From a virus, in the IMG/VR virus record IMGVR_UViG_3300034760_000025, positions 25,727-89,726 of that record: a stretch of 64,000 nucleotides of DNA; one strand, 5' to 3'. The position numbers and the translations under genes are program-made. The notes below the pieces were generated by a model. The model was given only the letters and a program-made list of their open reading frames with translations. It made no database searches and was not told the DNA's origin. Below are positions 49,767 through 58,800 of the stretch, piece by piece. The stretch's first letter is position 1, and every line of letters begins with the position of its first letter.

Positions 49767-51055
49767 TGGCGATCTTCCGCGGCGCCCTTCCGGCCGATGA
49801 CTTCGCGATCGTCGCGAATCACTGGTTCCGCGACCCGCGACTCTCCGGCAAGGCCAAGGGCTACATGGGGTACATAGCGACCCACTCGCCGAAGTACCGG
49901 CTCACCGTCGAACAGCTCATCGCCGAGATGAAGGAGTCGAAAGACGCCGTCTACGCGGGGCTGACCGAACTGGTGAACCTGCAGTACCTGGTGCGCACCC
50001 AGGGCAACGAGGCCGGCAGCTTCGCCGAGGTCGACTACCGCTTCGGACCCGCCGCGTTCGAACAGCAGTACGTTCGGGCGTGGAAGGGCAGCCCGAAGAA
50101 GAAGCCCACCACGGGCGAGGCCCAGGACAACGAAACCGCAGGTCAGACCGGATCCGGAAAACCCGGAAGCGGTCACGACCAGGGCGAACAGGGTGTTTCC
50201 GCAGGTGGGACCGCTTCCGGGTTTTCCGGATCCGGAAAACCCGCGTCCGGAAAACCCGACACAAAGAAGTATCAAGGTAAAGAAGATCAGGGGTTAGAAG
50301 ACCAGGAAGAAGACAACCCCCCTACCCCCCCGGTCGCTGGCGCCGCCGCTGGCCCGGGCCGTGAGGGGGATTCTTCCGACGACAACACCGAAAACCGCGA
50401 CGTGCTGAACACCGCCGTCGAAGCCGCCGCCACCGCACGATCCGACCAGACGGGTTGGTCGGTCGGCGCGATCCGCCGGGCGGTTCGCGACGCGCTGGGC
50501 GCCGGGCACCCGGCCAGCGTCGTCGCCGCTGTGTTGCCGACACTCGCTGGCGACCGCGCTGGCACCAGCTCGCCGGGCCGGCTACGTCCCTACCTGGATG
50601 CCGAGGCCCGCAAGGCCGACGAGAGCAAGACAGCGCCCGCCTGGGCGTCGCCCGGCCCGGTGAACTACCTCGACCCGAAGCGGCCGCGGTGCCCGGATCA
50701 CCGTGACTACCCGGCAGACAACTGCGCCCAACACCGCATCGACGCCAAGGTCGCCCGGGCTGAGGCCGGCGCCACGCCCGAGACCGGCGAGGCGCCGAAC
50801 CCCGGGCGGGATCGTGCCTCCGCAGCTCGCAGGGCGATCGCTGAGGGCATCGCGGCGGGGCGTGCGAAGTTCGGCAACCCGGACGCTCCGCCGGCCCCAC
50901 TGCGTCGGCACGAGACCCGCCCACCCGCGGCAGGCGCCGACCTGGCCAGCCTGGTCGGTGCGTTCGGCATCCCGCAGGACATCGCCGCCGACGCGGCCGC
51001 TGACCTGGCCGAGCAGGGCGACGCCGACCCGTACGGCGAGCACGCCGCCGCCTGA
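49766..51055 (+). CDS. Replication-initiator-like protein with HTH domain
   Basis: 429 residues. The N-terminal 110 residues form a winged-helix-like domain (DPRLSGKAKGYMGYIATHSP, then LTVEQLIAEMKESKDAVYAG and LVNLQYLV) as in phage/plasmid replication initiators of the HTH_36 or RepA-N type. A low-complexity Gly/Ser/Lys linker (about 115-190) follows; its DNA carries iterons and a 27-bp inverted repeat. The C-terminus is helical. The layout resembles lambda O, where the origin lies within the initiator gene. Confidence 0.6.
   Translation: MAIFRGALPADDFAIVANHWFRDPRLSGKAKGYMGYIATHSPKYRLTVEQLIAEMKESKDAVYAGLTELVNLQYLVRTQGNEAGSFAEVDYRFGPAAFEQQYVRAWKGSPKKKPTTGEAQDNETAGQTGSGKPGSGHDQGEQGVSAGGTASGFSGSGKPASGKPDTKKYQGKEDQGLEDQEEDNPPTPPVAGAAAGPGREGDSSDDNTENRDVLNTAVEAAATARSDQTGWSVGAIRRAVRDALGAGHPASVVAAVLPTLAGDRAGTSSPGRLRPYLDAEARKADESKTAPAWASPGPVNYLDPKRPRCPDHRDYPADNCAQHRIDAKVARAEAGATPETGEAPNPGRDRASAARRAIAEGIAAGRAKFGNPDAPPAPLRRHETRPPAAGADLASLVGAFGIPQDIAADAAADLAEQGDADPYGEHAAA
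50148..50258 (+). repeat. Iteron cluster and inverted repeat, candidate origin
   Basis: TCCGGAAAACCCG occurs three times directly (50153-50165, 50231-50243, 50246-50258) and once inverted (50218-50230). Bases 50148-50174 and 50209-50235 are a perfect 27-bp inverted repeat 34 bases apart. All lie in the linker-coding part of the initiator-like gene. Iterons inside the initiator gene mark the origin in lambdoid phages; the origin here is inferred. Confidence 0.6.
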
Positions 51056-51073
51056 CCGACCGGCACCACGCCG

Positions 51074-51096
51074 CCGGCGGCCCGGACAGCCGCCGG
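51074..51096 (+). promoter_or_regulatory. Stem-loop leader element (CCGGACA loop)
   Basis: CCGGCGGC and GCCGCCGG form a perfect 8-bp stem around CCGGACA. AGACGGAAGG follows at 51113-51122, ten bases before ATG 51132. Same loop and same ribosome-binding site as the elements at 59572 and 61144 but an entirely different stem. It lies within an operon, with no promoter evident directly upstream. Confidence 0.65.
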
Positions 51097-51131
51097 TAGC
51101 GCCCAGCACCAGAGACGGAAGGACCAACCCC

Positions 51132-51358
51132 ATGGCCACCATGGACCAACCCGATGGCGTGCCGATGCTCGATGTGCCCGCTGTGGTGTACCTGCTGCAG
51201 GCCGTCGCCGCCGGCCGCTACACCCTCGCCGAAGCCGAACGCCGCGCCACCGAGTGGGCCGTCGTCGCCCGCCCGGTCCCGATCCCCGGCCCGCCGTGGC
51301 CGGGGAGCTGCCCGGGCAGCTCCCCGCGCTGTGCCCCGACGGGGAGGTCCTGCCGTGA
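51132..51358 (+). CDS. Small protein before exonuclease, probable frameshift
   Basis: ATG 51132 behind AGACGGAAGG. Begins MATMDQPDGVPMLDVPAVVY, a helical sequence (LLQAVAAGRYTLAEAERRAT). Near 51302-51305 (GGGG) the frame should shift -1: the continuation GELPGQLPALCPDGEVLP ends in a TGA overlapping the exonuclease GTG. Without a shift the frame runs on to 51422 with unlikely arginine-rich sequence. One missing G or frameshifting would explain this. Confidence 0.45.
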
Positions 51359-53205
51359 GCGCTACCGCGCCGACCCTGACCGCCGACGTCGGGTGGCCCG
51401 AGGTGACCGTCCCCGGCGGTGACATCGCCCTGCCCGCCGCTGAAATCCCCGGTGAGAGCACCGACCCGGTGACCCAGGGCGGGACCCCCGTAGCCCACGC
51501 TGGGCCGCCACCGGTCGTGTGTAGCGCCCCGAAGTGCCAGGCTGAGATCAACCTGGCGCCGACGTTGTCCGGTGGGACGATGCCCGTCGACGTCGACCCG
51601 CGCAGCGACGGCAACTGTGTGTGGCGCAAGTCGCCGGGCGGGGTTTGGTACATGCACGTCCTCAAGAAGGGTGAGCCGCCGGCGACCGCGCGCCGGTTCA
51701 TGGCGCACTGGGCGACGTGCGCCGACCCGGACCACTTCCGGGCGAAGAAGACCCCACCTGCCCCGACTCCGGCGCCCGCCCCGGCCGGGCCTCCCCCAGC
51801 ACCGGCGCCGCCCGCGCCGGCCGGCCCGGGGGTGTTGCTGGCCGTCGACGGGAACAGCCTGGCCCACCGGGCGTACCACGCCTACGAGAAGTCCGCGATG
51901 GCCACACCGGACGGCCAACCGGTGTGGGCCGTGTACGGCTTCCTGGCGCTGCTGGCCGGGATCATCGAGCGGACCGAACCGGCCGCCGTCGTGGTCGGAT
52001 TCGACGACCGGGCCAGCTCGACCCGCCGCGACCGGTACGCCGACTACAAAGCGGGCCGGGCGGAACGCAGCGAAGACCTGTACGCCCAGCTCGGCGAGAT
52101 CCCCGACGTCCTCACCGCCCTGGGCGTCACCGTCGTCACACCGGCAGGCCTCGAGGCCGACGACGTCCTCGCGTCCGCCGCCGCGGCCGCCGAGCGGGCC
52201 GGGTGGCGGTGCGTCGTCGCGACCAGCGACAAAGACGCGTTCGGGCTCATCACGGACCGGACCACGGTGATGCGGCTGGTGAACGGTCTCGACAACGCCG
52301 TCAGCATGACCCCGGCCGCCCTGCTGGACAAGTACGGGGTGACCCCGGCCCAATGGCCCGACTACGTCGCGCTGATCGGTGACACATCGGACAACCTGCC
52401 CGGGGTGCCCGGCGTCGGCCCCAAGACCGCCGTGAAGCTACTCGCCGCGTGCGGCACCCTGAGCGCCGCACTCGACGACCCGGCCGCTGTGGCGTCCGCG
52501 GTCGGGAAGGCGGCCGCCGCGAAGCTGGGCGTCGACGCCGCCCGCACCGCGATCGACCGGAACCGCGACATCATGGCACCGGTCCGGGACATCCCGGTCG
52601 ACCCGGCCGGGTGCCGGCCCGCAGCCGTCGCCAGTACCGTCGCCGCGGTCCTACGGGGTCGGCACCTCCCGGCGCTCGTCGACCGGGTCACCGCCGCCCT
52701 GTGCCGCCCGGTCGTCGTGCCGCCGGCCGGGCCGGACCCGCGGCGTGTCCGGGCCGAGATGGTGCGCCGCGGCCGCGAGCAGCTCGTCGCCGACCGGGCC
52801 GTACCCGCACCGGCCGCCGCGGTGGTGACCGTCGACGACGCGCCCCGCCTCGCCCAGGTCGGCGCCGACCAACCCGCCGCGGACCGCACGTGCGGGCGGT
52901 GCGCCACCGTGTGCCCCGCTGTGATGCCCGCCCTCGGTGGCGGCGCCCCGGTGCTCCTCGACGCTGAGTGGGGCCTGTACGACCAGCTCGCCGTGCACGT
53001 CGACGGCCGGTGGCACGTGCGCCCGGTCGCGGACGGGGAGCACGGCACCCCGTACTGGAATCGCCGCCAGACGCACCACTGCCCGGTGCGCCCGCTGGTG
53101 TGCCAGACCCCCGGACACGCCGAGCCGCGACCGGGCCGACTGTTCCCCGGCGGGGTGTTCTGCGCGTCCTGCGAGGGGCCCGCACCCGGGCAACAGGCGA
53201 ACTAG
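51355..53205 (+). CDS. 5'-3' exonuclease with extra zinc-binding ends
   Basis: 616 residues. The centre (about 160-440) is a PolA-type 5' nuclease: LLAVDGNSLAHRAYHA, STRRDRYADYKAGR, LEADDVLAS, ATSDKDAFGLI and GDTSDNLPGVPGVGPKTAVK. It removes RNA primers or flaps. It is longer than usual (about 300 residues): the N-terminal 160 contain a cysteine-bearing unit (VCSAPKCQ) and a Pro/Ala linker. The C-terminal 100 hold CGRCATVC, HHCPVRPLVC and CASC. Confidence 0.8.
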   Translation: MSATAPTLTADVGWPEVTVPGGDIALPAAEIPGESTDPVTQGGTPVAHAGPPPVVCSAPKCQAEINLAPTLSGGTMPVDVDPRSDGNCVWRKSPGGVWYMHVLKKGEPPATARRFMAHWATCADPDHFRAKKTPPAPTPAPAPAGPPPAPAPPAPAGPGVLLAVDGNSLAHRAYHAYEKSAMATPDGQPVWAVYGFLALLAGIIERTEPAAVVVGFDDRASSTRRDRYADYKAGRAERSEDLYAQLGEIPDVLTALGVTVVTPAGLEADDVLASAAAAAERAGWRCVVATSDKDAFGLITDRTTVMRLVNGLDNAVSMTPAALLDKYGVTPAQWPDYVALIGDTSDNLPGVPGVGPKTAVKLLAACGTLSAALDDPAAVASAVGKAAAAKLGVDAARTAIDRNRDIMAPVRDIPVDPAGCRPAAVASTVAAVLRGRHLPALVDRVTAALCRPVVVPPAGPDPRRVRAEMVRRGREQLVADRAVPAPAAAVVTVDDAPRLAQVGADQPAADRTCGRCATVCPAVMPALGGGAPVLLDAEWGLYDQLAVHVDGRWHVRPVADGEHGTPYWNRRQTHHCPVRPLVCQTPGHAEPRPGRLFPGGVFCASCEGPAPGQQAN

Positions 53206-53250
53206 ATCACGTAGCGTCGCACCGGGCGGACCGGGGGAATCGATACGATG

Positions 53251-53276
53251 CGCCGGGGGCTGGCCGGCCCCCGGCG
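53251..53276 (+). promoter_or_regulatory. 10-bp leader hairpin
   Basis: CGCCGGGGGC pairs perfectly with GCCCCCGGCG over TGGCCG, 22 bases before GTG 53299 and after a possible -10 (TACGAT, 53244-53249). Position matches the CCGGACA elements but the loop differs, so I do not include it in that family. Confidence 0.45.
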
Positions 53277-53298
53277 ACCATCGACCAGGGAGACCCAC

Positions 53299-53616
53299 GT
53301 GTCCGATCCCGATGCCCTTGCTGTGCGGTCCGGTGAAACCGAAGTGTCGAAGCGGCGCATCCTGCTAGGTATCGGCCATCGGGCCGGCTGGTGGAACTAC
53401 GAGTCGGAGAACCCGCCCGGGTACGTCGACCGGGCCGGGCGCCGCTACGACACCACCACGTACACCCTGGTTCTGCCCCAGGCTTCGGAGCGGGTGCTCC
53501 TCGCCGACGAGGTGCCCGGGTACGTCCTGGCGACCGCTGACCAGTACGGCGACGAGGCGGTCGCGTCGATCGCGTACCGGGTGACCCTCCTTCCCCGAAC
53601 GAGCGAAACCGAATAA
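53299..53616 (+). CDS. Hypothetical protein (105 aa)
   Basis: GTG 53299 behind AGGGAGA. Basic start (SKRRILLGIGHRAGWWNYES) and a beta-rich C-terminus (DTTTYTLVLPQASERVLLAD). Between exonuclease and clamp-like genes. No family recognised. Confidence 0.5.
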   Translation: MSDPDALAVRSGETEVSKRRILLGIGHRAGWWNYESENPPGYVDRAGRRYDTTTYTLVLPQASERVLLADEVPGYVLATADQYGDEAVASIAYRVTLLPRTSETE

Positions 53617-53802
53617 ATATCAGGGCAAGAAAAGCCCCCCGATACCGGGGGTAGAGAGTAACGTGACGGGTGACGGCACGCCCACTGCAGCGGGCGCCGC
53701 CGTCAAGATCACAAAGGGTATGCGTGCCGGGTGTACCGCCCTTGGGGCTGCGCCCGGCGCTGCCATGTCCTGCGCGCCGTCACGATCGGAGACCCCCCAA
53801 CT

Positions 53803-54093
53803 ATGGCCATGGGCTTGGCCCTCGCGAGCGGACACACACCGCCGTGGATGGAGCCGGAAATCACCTGGTGCTACCTCGAAGACGACGACATGCCCGTCGT
53901 CGCCCCGGCACCGCTGCCCGCTCTGGCGCCGCCGCCGGCGCCGGCCCCCCGGATCGACTGGGCCGGCATTTGCGCGCACGCCACCGCTCTGGGTTTCCCC
54001 ATCGTCGCCGACGAGCTGGCCGCCCGCCGCCGCCGCCGCGCCGACCAGCGCCCCCTCCCCTACCGGCCCCGCCGGTGGACGAAGGGAGCGTGA
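53803..54093 (+). CDS. Hypothetical protein (96 aa)
   Basis: ATG 53803 with GATCGGAGA upstream. Acidic first half (PPWMEPEITWCYLEDDDMP), a Pro/Ala linker, then a helical unit with IDWAGICAHATALGFPIVAD and a basic end. The 186-bp gap before it has a short CCCCCG/CGGGGG hairpin near 53636. Function unknown. Confidence 0.45.
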   Translation: MAMGLALASGHTPPWMEPEITWCYLEDDDMPVVAPAPLPALAPPPAPAPRIDWAGICAHATALGFPIVADELAARRRRRADQRPLPYRPRRWTKGA

Positions 54094-54161
54094 CCCCTGC
54101 CGAAGACCCGGCCGCCGCGGCCGCTGGCACCGCCCACGCCAACCACCTTGATCGGAGAACC

Positions 54162-55466
54162 GTGAACGACCAGTCAACTCCCGCCGACACCACCTACCCG
54201 ACCGACGCCCTCCCCACGGACCACATCGCCCAGGCCGACGCCGAGCCGACCCCCGCCGGCGAAGGCCCGGCCGCCGCCGTAGCGGGCGTGTCCGTCGACG
54301 GCGCCGAGGACGAGCACGACGGTGTGAGGATGGAGGCCGGTGACCTGGCCGACCTCCTGAACGCCCTGGTCGTGTGCACCAGCAGCGACGACGACTTCGA
54401 CACCCTGACCCACGTGCGGCTCGAATCGACCCCCGGCCGGCTGGCCGGCACCGCCACCGATCAGTTCGTCCTCGGACGCGCCTACAAATCGGCACGCGGG
54501 ACGCTCGCCGGCCCGGTGATGCTCCCGGCGGCCGCCGGCCGCCGATTCCTGGCGGACCTCGCCGACGTCGACCGCGCAGAGACGGTCTACCTGAACCAGT
54601 CCGGGACCGGTGCCGGTGCCGGGAACCGGTTGGTTCTGCAGACCACCCGGGGACTCGTCGGGTGCTACCTGCCCGACCCCCCGCCTGCCTACCCGGCCGG
54701 GCTCGCCGAGCTACTCTCCGCCGACGGGTACGACGAAATCGGCCTTACCGGCATGGTCGCGTTCGCCCCCAGGATGCTCGCCGTCGTCCACGCCGCGACC
54801 GAGGCCGCCGGCGAGCACGAGGCCCGCCTCTACTTCCGCTCCCCGACCAAACCGCTCCGGGTCGAAATCAGCGACTGGCTGGTCATCCTCATCATGCCGA
54901 TGGGGTCGACGGATCGCCGTCCGCTGCCCGCCCGGCCGAGCATCCCGTACGCCCTGCCCGACGCCCCCGCCCACCTGGGCGCCACCGCCGACGAACCCAC
55001 CGCGGTCGGCTGGCCCCGCGCCCTCGAGGAGGCCACACCCCGGCGGCTGGCCCGCCACTACGCGGCGCACTACCAGGCCGCGCACCGCAGGGTGTTCGAC
55101 GCGCCGTGGCCGGCGAGCCTGCCGCCGTGGGACCAGCAGGACGAGGTGCAGCGGCGGATCTCCACCGCCCGCGCCGACGCGTACGCCTTCATCGTCAACA
55201 GCTACACCGTGTCGCTGCTGATCCGCCGATTCGCCGCTGCCGCACCGGCCGCTGCCGCGGCGGCGTGCCGCGAACTGTGGGAGGACCTCGACTACGGCGA
55301 CAGCCTCGGCGAGAAGGCGTGGGAATGGCTGCAGGCCGACAAGATCGACCCGAGTGCCGTCACGGTCGACCCGGCCGAACGTGATGCCCAGGCGTTGGCG
55401 ATCCTCATCCGCGCGTACGCCACCCCGCCTCCGGCCGACGACCCGCTCGCCGGGCAGAACACATGA
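54162..55466 (+). CDS. DNA polymerase sliding-clamp (DnaN)-like protein
   Basis: 434 residues. GTG 54162 has GGAGA at proper distance; GTG 54090 does not. After a disordered acidic start, residues 60-250 read as clamp-like: LLNALVVCTSS, THVRLESTPGRLAGTATDQF and a late RVEISDWLVILIMPM, close to the MPM ending of beta clamps. A further helical C-terminal region (from about 300) is not typical of DnaN. It would tether a polymerase to DNA; no phage polymerase is in the window, so it may serve the host enzyme. Confidence 0.55.
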   Translation: MNDQSTPADTTYPTDALPTDHIAQADAEPTPAGEGPAAAVAGVSVDGAEDEHDGVRMEAGDLADLLNALVVCTSSDDDFDTLTHVRLESTPGRLAGTATDQFVLGRAYKSARGTLAGPVMLPAAAGRRFLADLADVDRAETVYLNQSGTGAGAGNRLVLQTTRGLVGCYLPDPPPAYPAGLAELLSADGYDEIGLTGMVAFAPRMLAVVHAATEAAGEHEARLYFRSPTKPLRVEISDWLVILIMPMGSTDRRPLPARPSIPYALPDAPAHLGATADEPTAVGWPRALEEATPRRLARHYAAHYQAAHRRVFDAPWPASLPPWDQQDEVQRRISTARADAYAFIVNSYTVSLLIRRFAAAAPAAAAAACRELWEDLDYGDSLGEKAWEWLQADKIDPSAVTVDPAERDAQALAILIRAYATPPPADDPLAGQNT

Positions 55467-55804
55467 GGACCGCCGCCCGCCGGGCCGCCGGTGTCCTGGG
55501 CGTCCTCGCGATCGTCGCCGCAGCGGCCGCCGACGCCGGCGGCCGTACCCAGACCGCAACGGCCCTGCAGTGCCTCGCCGGGGTCCTGGTCACCCCGGCG
55601 GTCTGGCACTGGATGGGCTACTCCGTCCTACCCGCCCGAACCCGCCCAGCGCCGGCCCGGACGGCGATCCGCGCCGGGACCGTCCCGGCCAGCCTGCGCC
55701 GGCGCCGGCCAGCGAACGAACTGCCCCCACCGCCCCGCACCGGCGCCCTACCGGCCCCGCACCGCCGCCCCGAACTGCCGGCCGCGCCAGCACTTCCCCG
55801 CTGA
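55463..55804 (+). CDS. Small membrane protein (113 aa)
   Basis: ATG overlaps the previous stop (ATGA). Two hydrophobic segments (GVLGVLAIVAAAAADAGG and LQCLAGVLVTPAVWHWMGY) are followed by a basic, proline-rich tail. Last gene of the replication operon, 12 bases before a strong bidirectional terminator. Function unknown. Confidence 0.5.
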   Translation: MRTAARRAAGVLGVLAIVAAAAADAGGRTQTATALQCLAGVLVTPAVWHWMGYSVLPARTRPAPARTAIRAGTVPASLRRRRPANELPPPPRTGALPAPHRRPELPAAPALPR

Positions 55805-55816
55805 CGCGTCCGGTAC

Positions 55817-55856
55817 AAAATGGCCCCCCGCACCGATCGGTGCGGGGGGCCATTTT
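55817..55856. terminator. 20-bp perfect bidirectional terminator
   Basis: A 40-base perfect palindrome starting AAAATGGCCCCCCGCACCGA. A-run on one side and T-run on the other make it a terminator for both the rightward replication operon and the leftward 1,227-residue protein gene that converge here. Confidence 0.85.
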
Positions 55857-55868
55857 CGTCGTTACGGG

Positions 55869-58800
55869 CTACGCCCGGTCGTTGTCCCCCCGGCCGGCCG
55901 GGCTCCGGCCCAGCGCCGCACGACCGCACCGGATCACCAGCACCGCGCCGGCCGCTACATCCCGGATCACCCCGAACCGCGTCCCGTACGGCAACCGCAC
56001 CGTGACCGGCCCGGTGGCCCCGGGCGGCGCGTCCTCCCCCGCGCCGTACCCGGCACGCCACGACACCGCGACCCCGCCCCGGTCCACCTCGACCCGGACC
56101 CCGGTCTCGTCGTGCTGCATCACCAGCCCACCCACCGCACCGACCGCGTCACGGGCGGTGAACGCGTCCAGGGTGAGCAGCGGCCGCAGGCAGACCCGGT
56201 ACGTCTCCATGGCCCGGGCGATCGCGTCCTGGTCCCCGGCCGACACGTCGCGACGCTGCTGCGCCGGCACGTCAGCGTCGGCGACCGGCCCGACGGGCTC
56301 ACCCACCCCGGCGAGGACCTGCGTCAGCACCGGGTCAGCCTGCCGGGCGTCCGCACCGGCGAGGACCGCCGCGTCGGCGTCGTCCTGCCGGGCACCCGCC
56401 GTGACCGTGTCCCGCCCGGGCCACCGCCCGACCGTCGGCAGCGCCAACGCGGCGCGCTCGGCGGCCGCCGCCACCGCCGGGGCCGGCCCGCCCGTCAGAT
56501 CCGCGGCGGTGGGCCCGCCTCCGCCGTCGCCCGGCCGGCAGCCGGGGCGGTGCACGGTGCGGTCGCTGCCGTCGACCCACCCCCCGCTGGGCATCACCTC
56601 CGCGATGACCGGGCAGCCGCACCCGTCGGTACCGACCTCATCGCGTTCCGCGTGCAGCCACTCCCCGCTGTTGGGGTCGCCCGGGGTTTCCGTCGGCATC
56701 CACTCCAGACCCAGCCCGCACGTCAGGCACGACGTCCCCTCGCCGCCCGGGTCGCTGATCGGGCTGGCCCGGTGCGGGTCGGGGACCGACAGGGAGTTGC
56801 TGTCGACCCGGCCGGTCAGGTCAGCCGTGGTGTCCAGCAGCACGCCGACGCTTCCGATGATCGTGAAGCACGTCCGCCCGTCGGCGTGCTGGTAGCGCCA
56901 CCGGACAGCGAACCCGCCGTCGTCGACCACCTCGACCAGGACGAACCCAGCCGCGATCGTCGACTCGTGAATCTCCCGGACCCGGGGCTCGACCTGGTCC
57001 AACGCCGGCCTCGGCGTGACCGGCTCGGCGTGGTACGCGGCCAGCGCGCACCTGACGCACCCGTACCGCTCCCGGCCCAGGTACGCCTGAGGGGTGGCCT
57101 CACCGCAGGTGCCGCAGCGCCGCCACGGCGCGGTGACGTCGCTACGCGGGTGCTTCGGGTCGACCCGGTCCCGGTCACAGCACGGCCGGGGCCGGCTCGA
57201 GGCCGCCACGACCGGGGCGGGCTCCGGCACGGCGACCGGGTCGGCGACGTACGGCACACCATCGTCGATGGTCAGCGGGTCCGGCTCGTCCTGCCCCGGC
57301 CGGCACCACTCGCACGTGGTGAACCCGGCCCGCGCCTCACTGGCCGCCAGGTAGTGCCCGCACACCCCCCGCACCCGCCCCAGGAAGAACAGCCGCAGCT
57401 CGACCGACACCGACAGGTCCTTCGTGTCGACGGGCACCCCGTCCGCGTCGACGACCGGGCGGCCCTCCTCCTGCGCCTGGGCGGCGCCGGCGGCGAGCTG
57501 GTGGAACGCGATGGCCTGCTCCCACCCCCGGCACGTCGCGTCCTTACGCGCCTGGACGACCCGGGCCGGTTCAACCTCGCCGCACCAGGTCGGACCCTCG
57601 CCCCAGCCGCGCTCGAGGTGCACGGTGCGCCTCCCATGGGGGTCGCACGCGACGCATTCGCAGGACGGCGCCCGGCCGTTCTGCTGCCTCCAGTTGGCGA
57701 GCACCTCCGGGTGGTTACGCCGGTACGCGGCCCATCCGGCTGCGCCGTCGCTCGCCACCTCACCGGCGTCGCCCTGGTCGTCGAGCACAGCCCCGGCGCC
57801 CAGTGCCGTGGGCGTCGGGAGGGCGCACCCGGGGGCGGTGCAGGTGATTGGCGCCTCGACGGGCAGCCAGTTGACGACGCGCGCCTCGGCGGGGTTGCGG
57901 TACCCGCACCCGGCCTCCCCCACGGTGGTGTCGTAGGCGTGCACCACGTCGGTGCGGCGCCCGATGGTGGCCGGGGCCAGCTCGGACGGGTCGATCAGGC
58001 GCACCCGGTTGGCGCTGCGAGCGGTCGTCGCGTGGTTAGGGCGCCGCGGCCAGGAGAGCACCACGCGGCCCGGGCCGTCAGTCTCCGCGCTCGCCTCGGT
58101 CACACGGCCACGCCAACCGGTCAGGACACCGGTGAGCGCCCCGACGCACTCGACCAGGGCGCCGACCCGGATCGGCTTGCCGTTGACGTCCAGAGGCGCC
58201 GGGGGGACCGTAACCGGAGCGGCCTGCTCGGCGCCCCTCAGTGCGCGGATCTCTGCCGCAAGGGCGGGCTCGATCGTCACGGTCGCCCCGGTCTTCCGCC
58301 CGTGATCCGCCATGCGTTCCGACAGCCAGCGGATGTCACTGTCGTTGTAGCTCAGCCGGTCGATGAACCGATCCCACCCGGTCGCCAGGTTGTTAGTCCA
58401 CCCGCGCGGCGGGTAGATCCTGCCGCCCCGGCACTCGACGCCCACGGCGGTTGCCAGGTCGCGCAGAGCGGCCCGGGCGCCGGCGTGCCGGTGGTAGCGG
58501 GCCAGCCACGCAACCGCCTTGACGCGCTGCTTCGAGTCGATGGCCACCACATGGGCGGACTCTCCCGCCGGCTCGTCGTCAGCCGGCGGGGTGGCCTGCT
58601 CGGCCCACACCGCGGCGGCCGCGGCGGCGACGTCGGCGCCGCTCTCCTTGCGGATCTTCTTGACGGCCTTCGCGGTGATCCGGGCCAGCTCGTCGGCGGT
58701 GGTGGTGCCGTTCTTGTGCGCCAGGGCGGCGGCGATCTTCCGGGTGTGCGTCTCGTGGCGCAGCGCGTTGGCCTCCTTCGCCTCGCCGATGTGGCGGGAG

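Noticed and set aside
54090-54161. Upstream GTG as start of the clamp-like gene
   Set aside because: The purine-rich sequence is too close to GTG 54090, whereas GTG 54162 has GGAGA at normal spacing; the added residues are low complexity.
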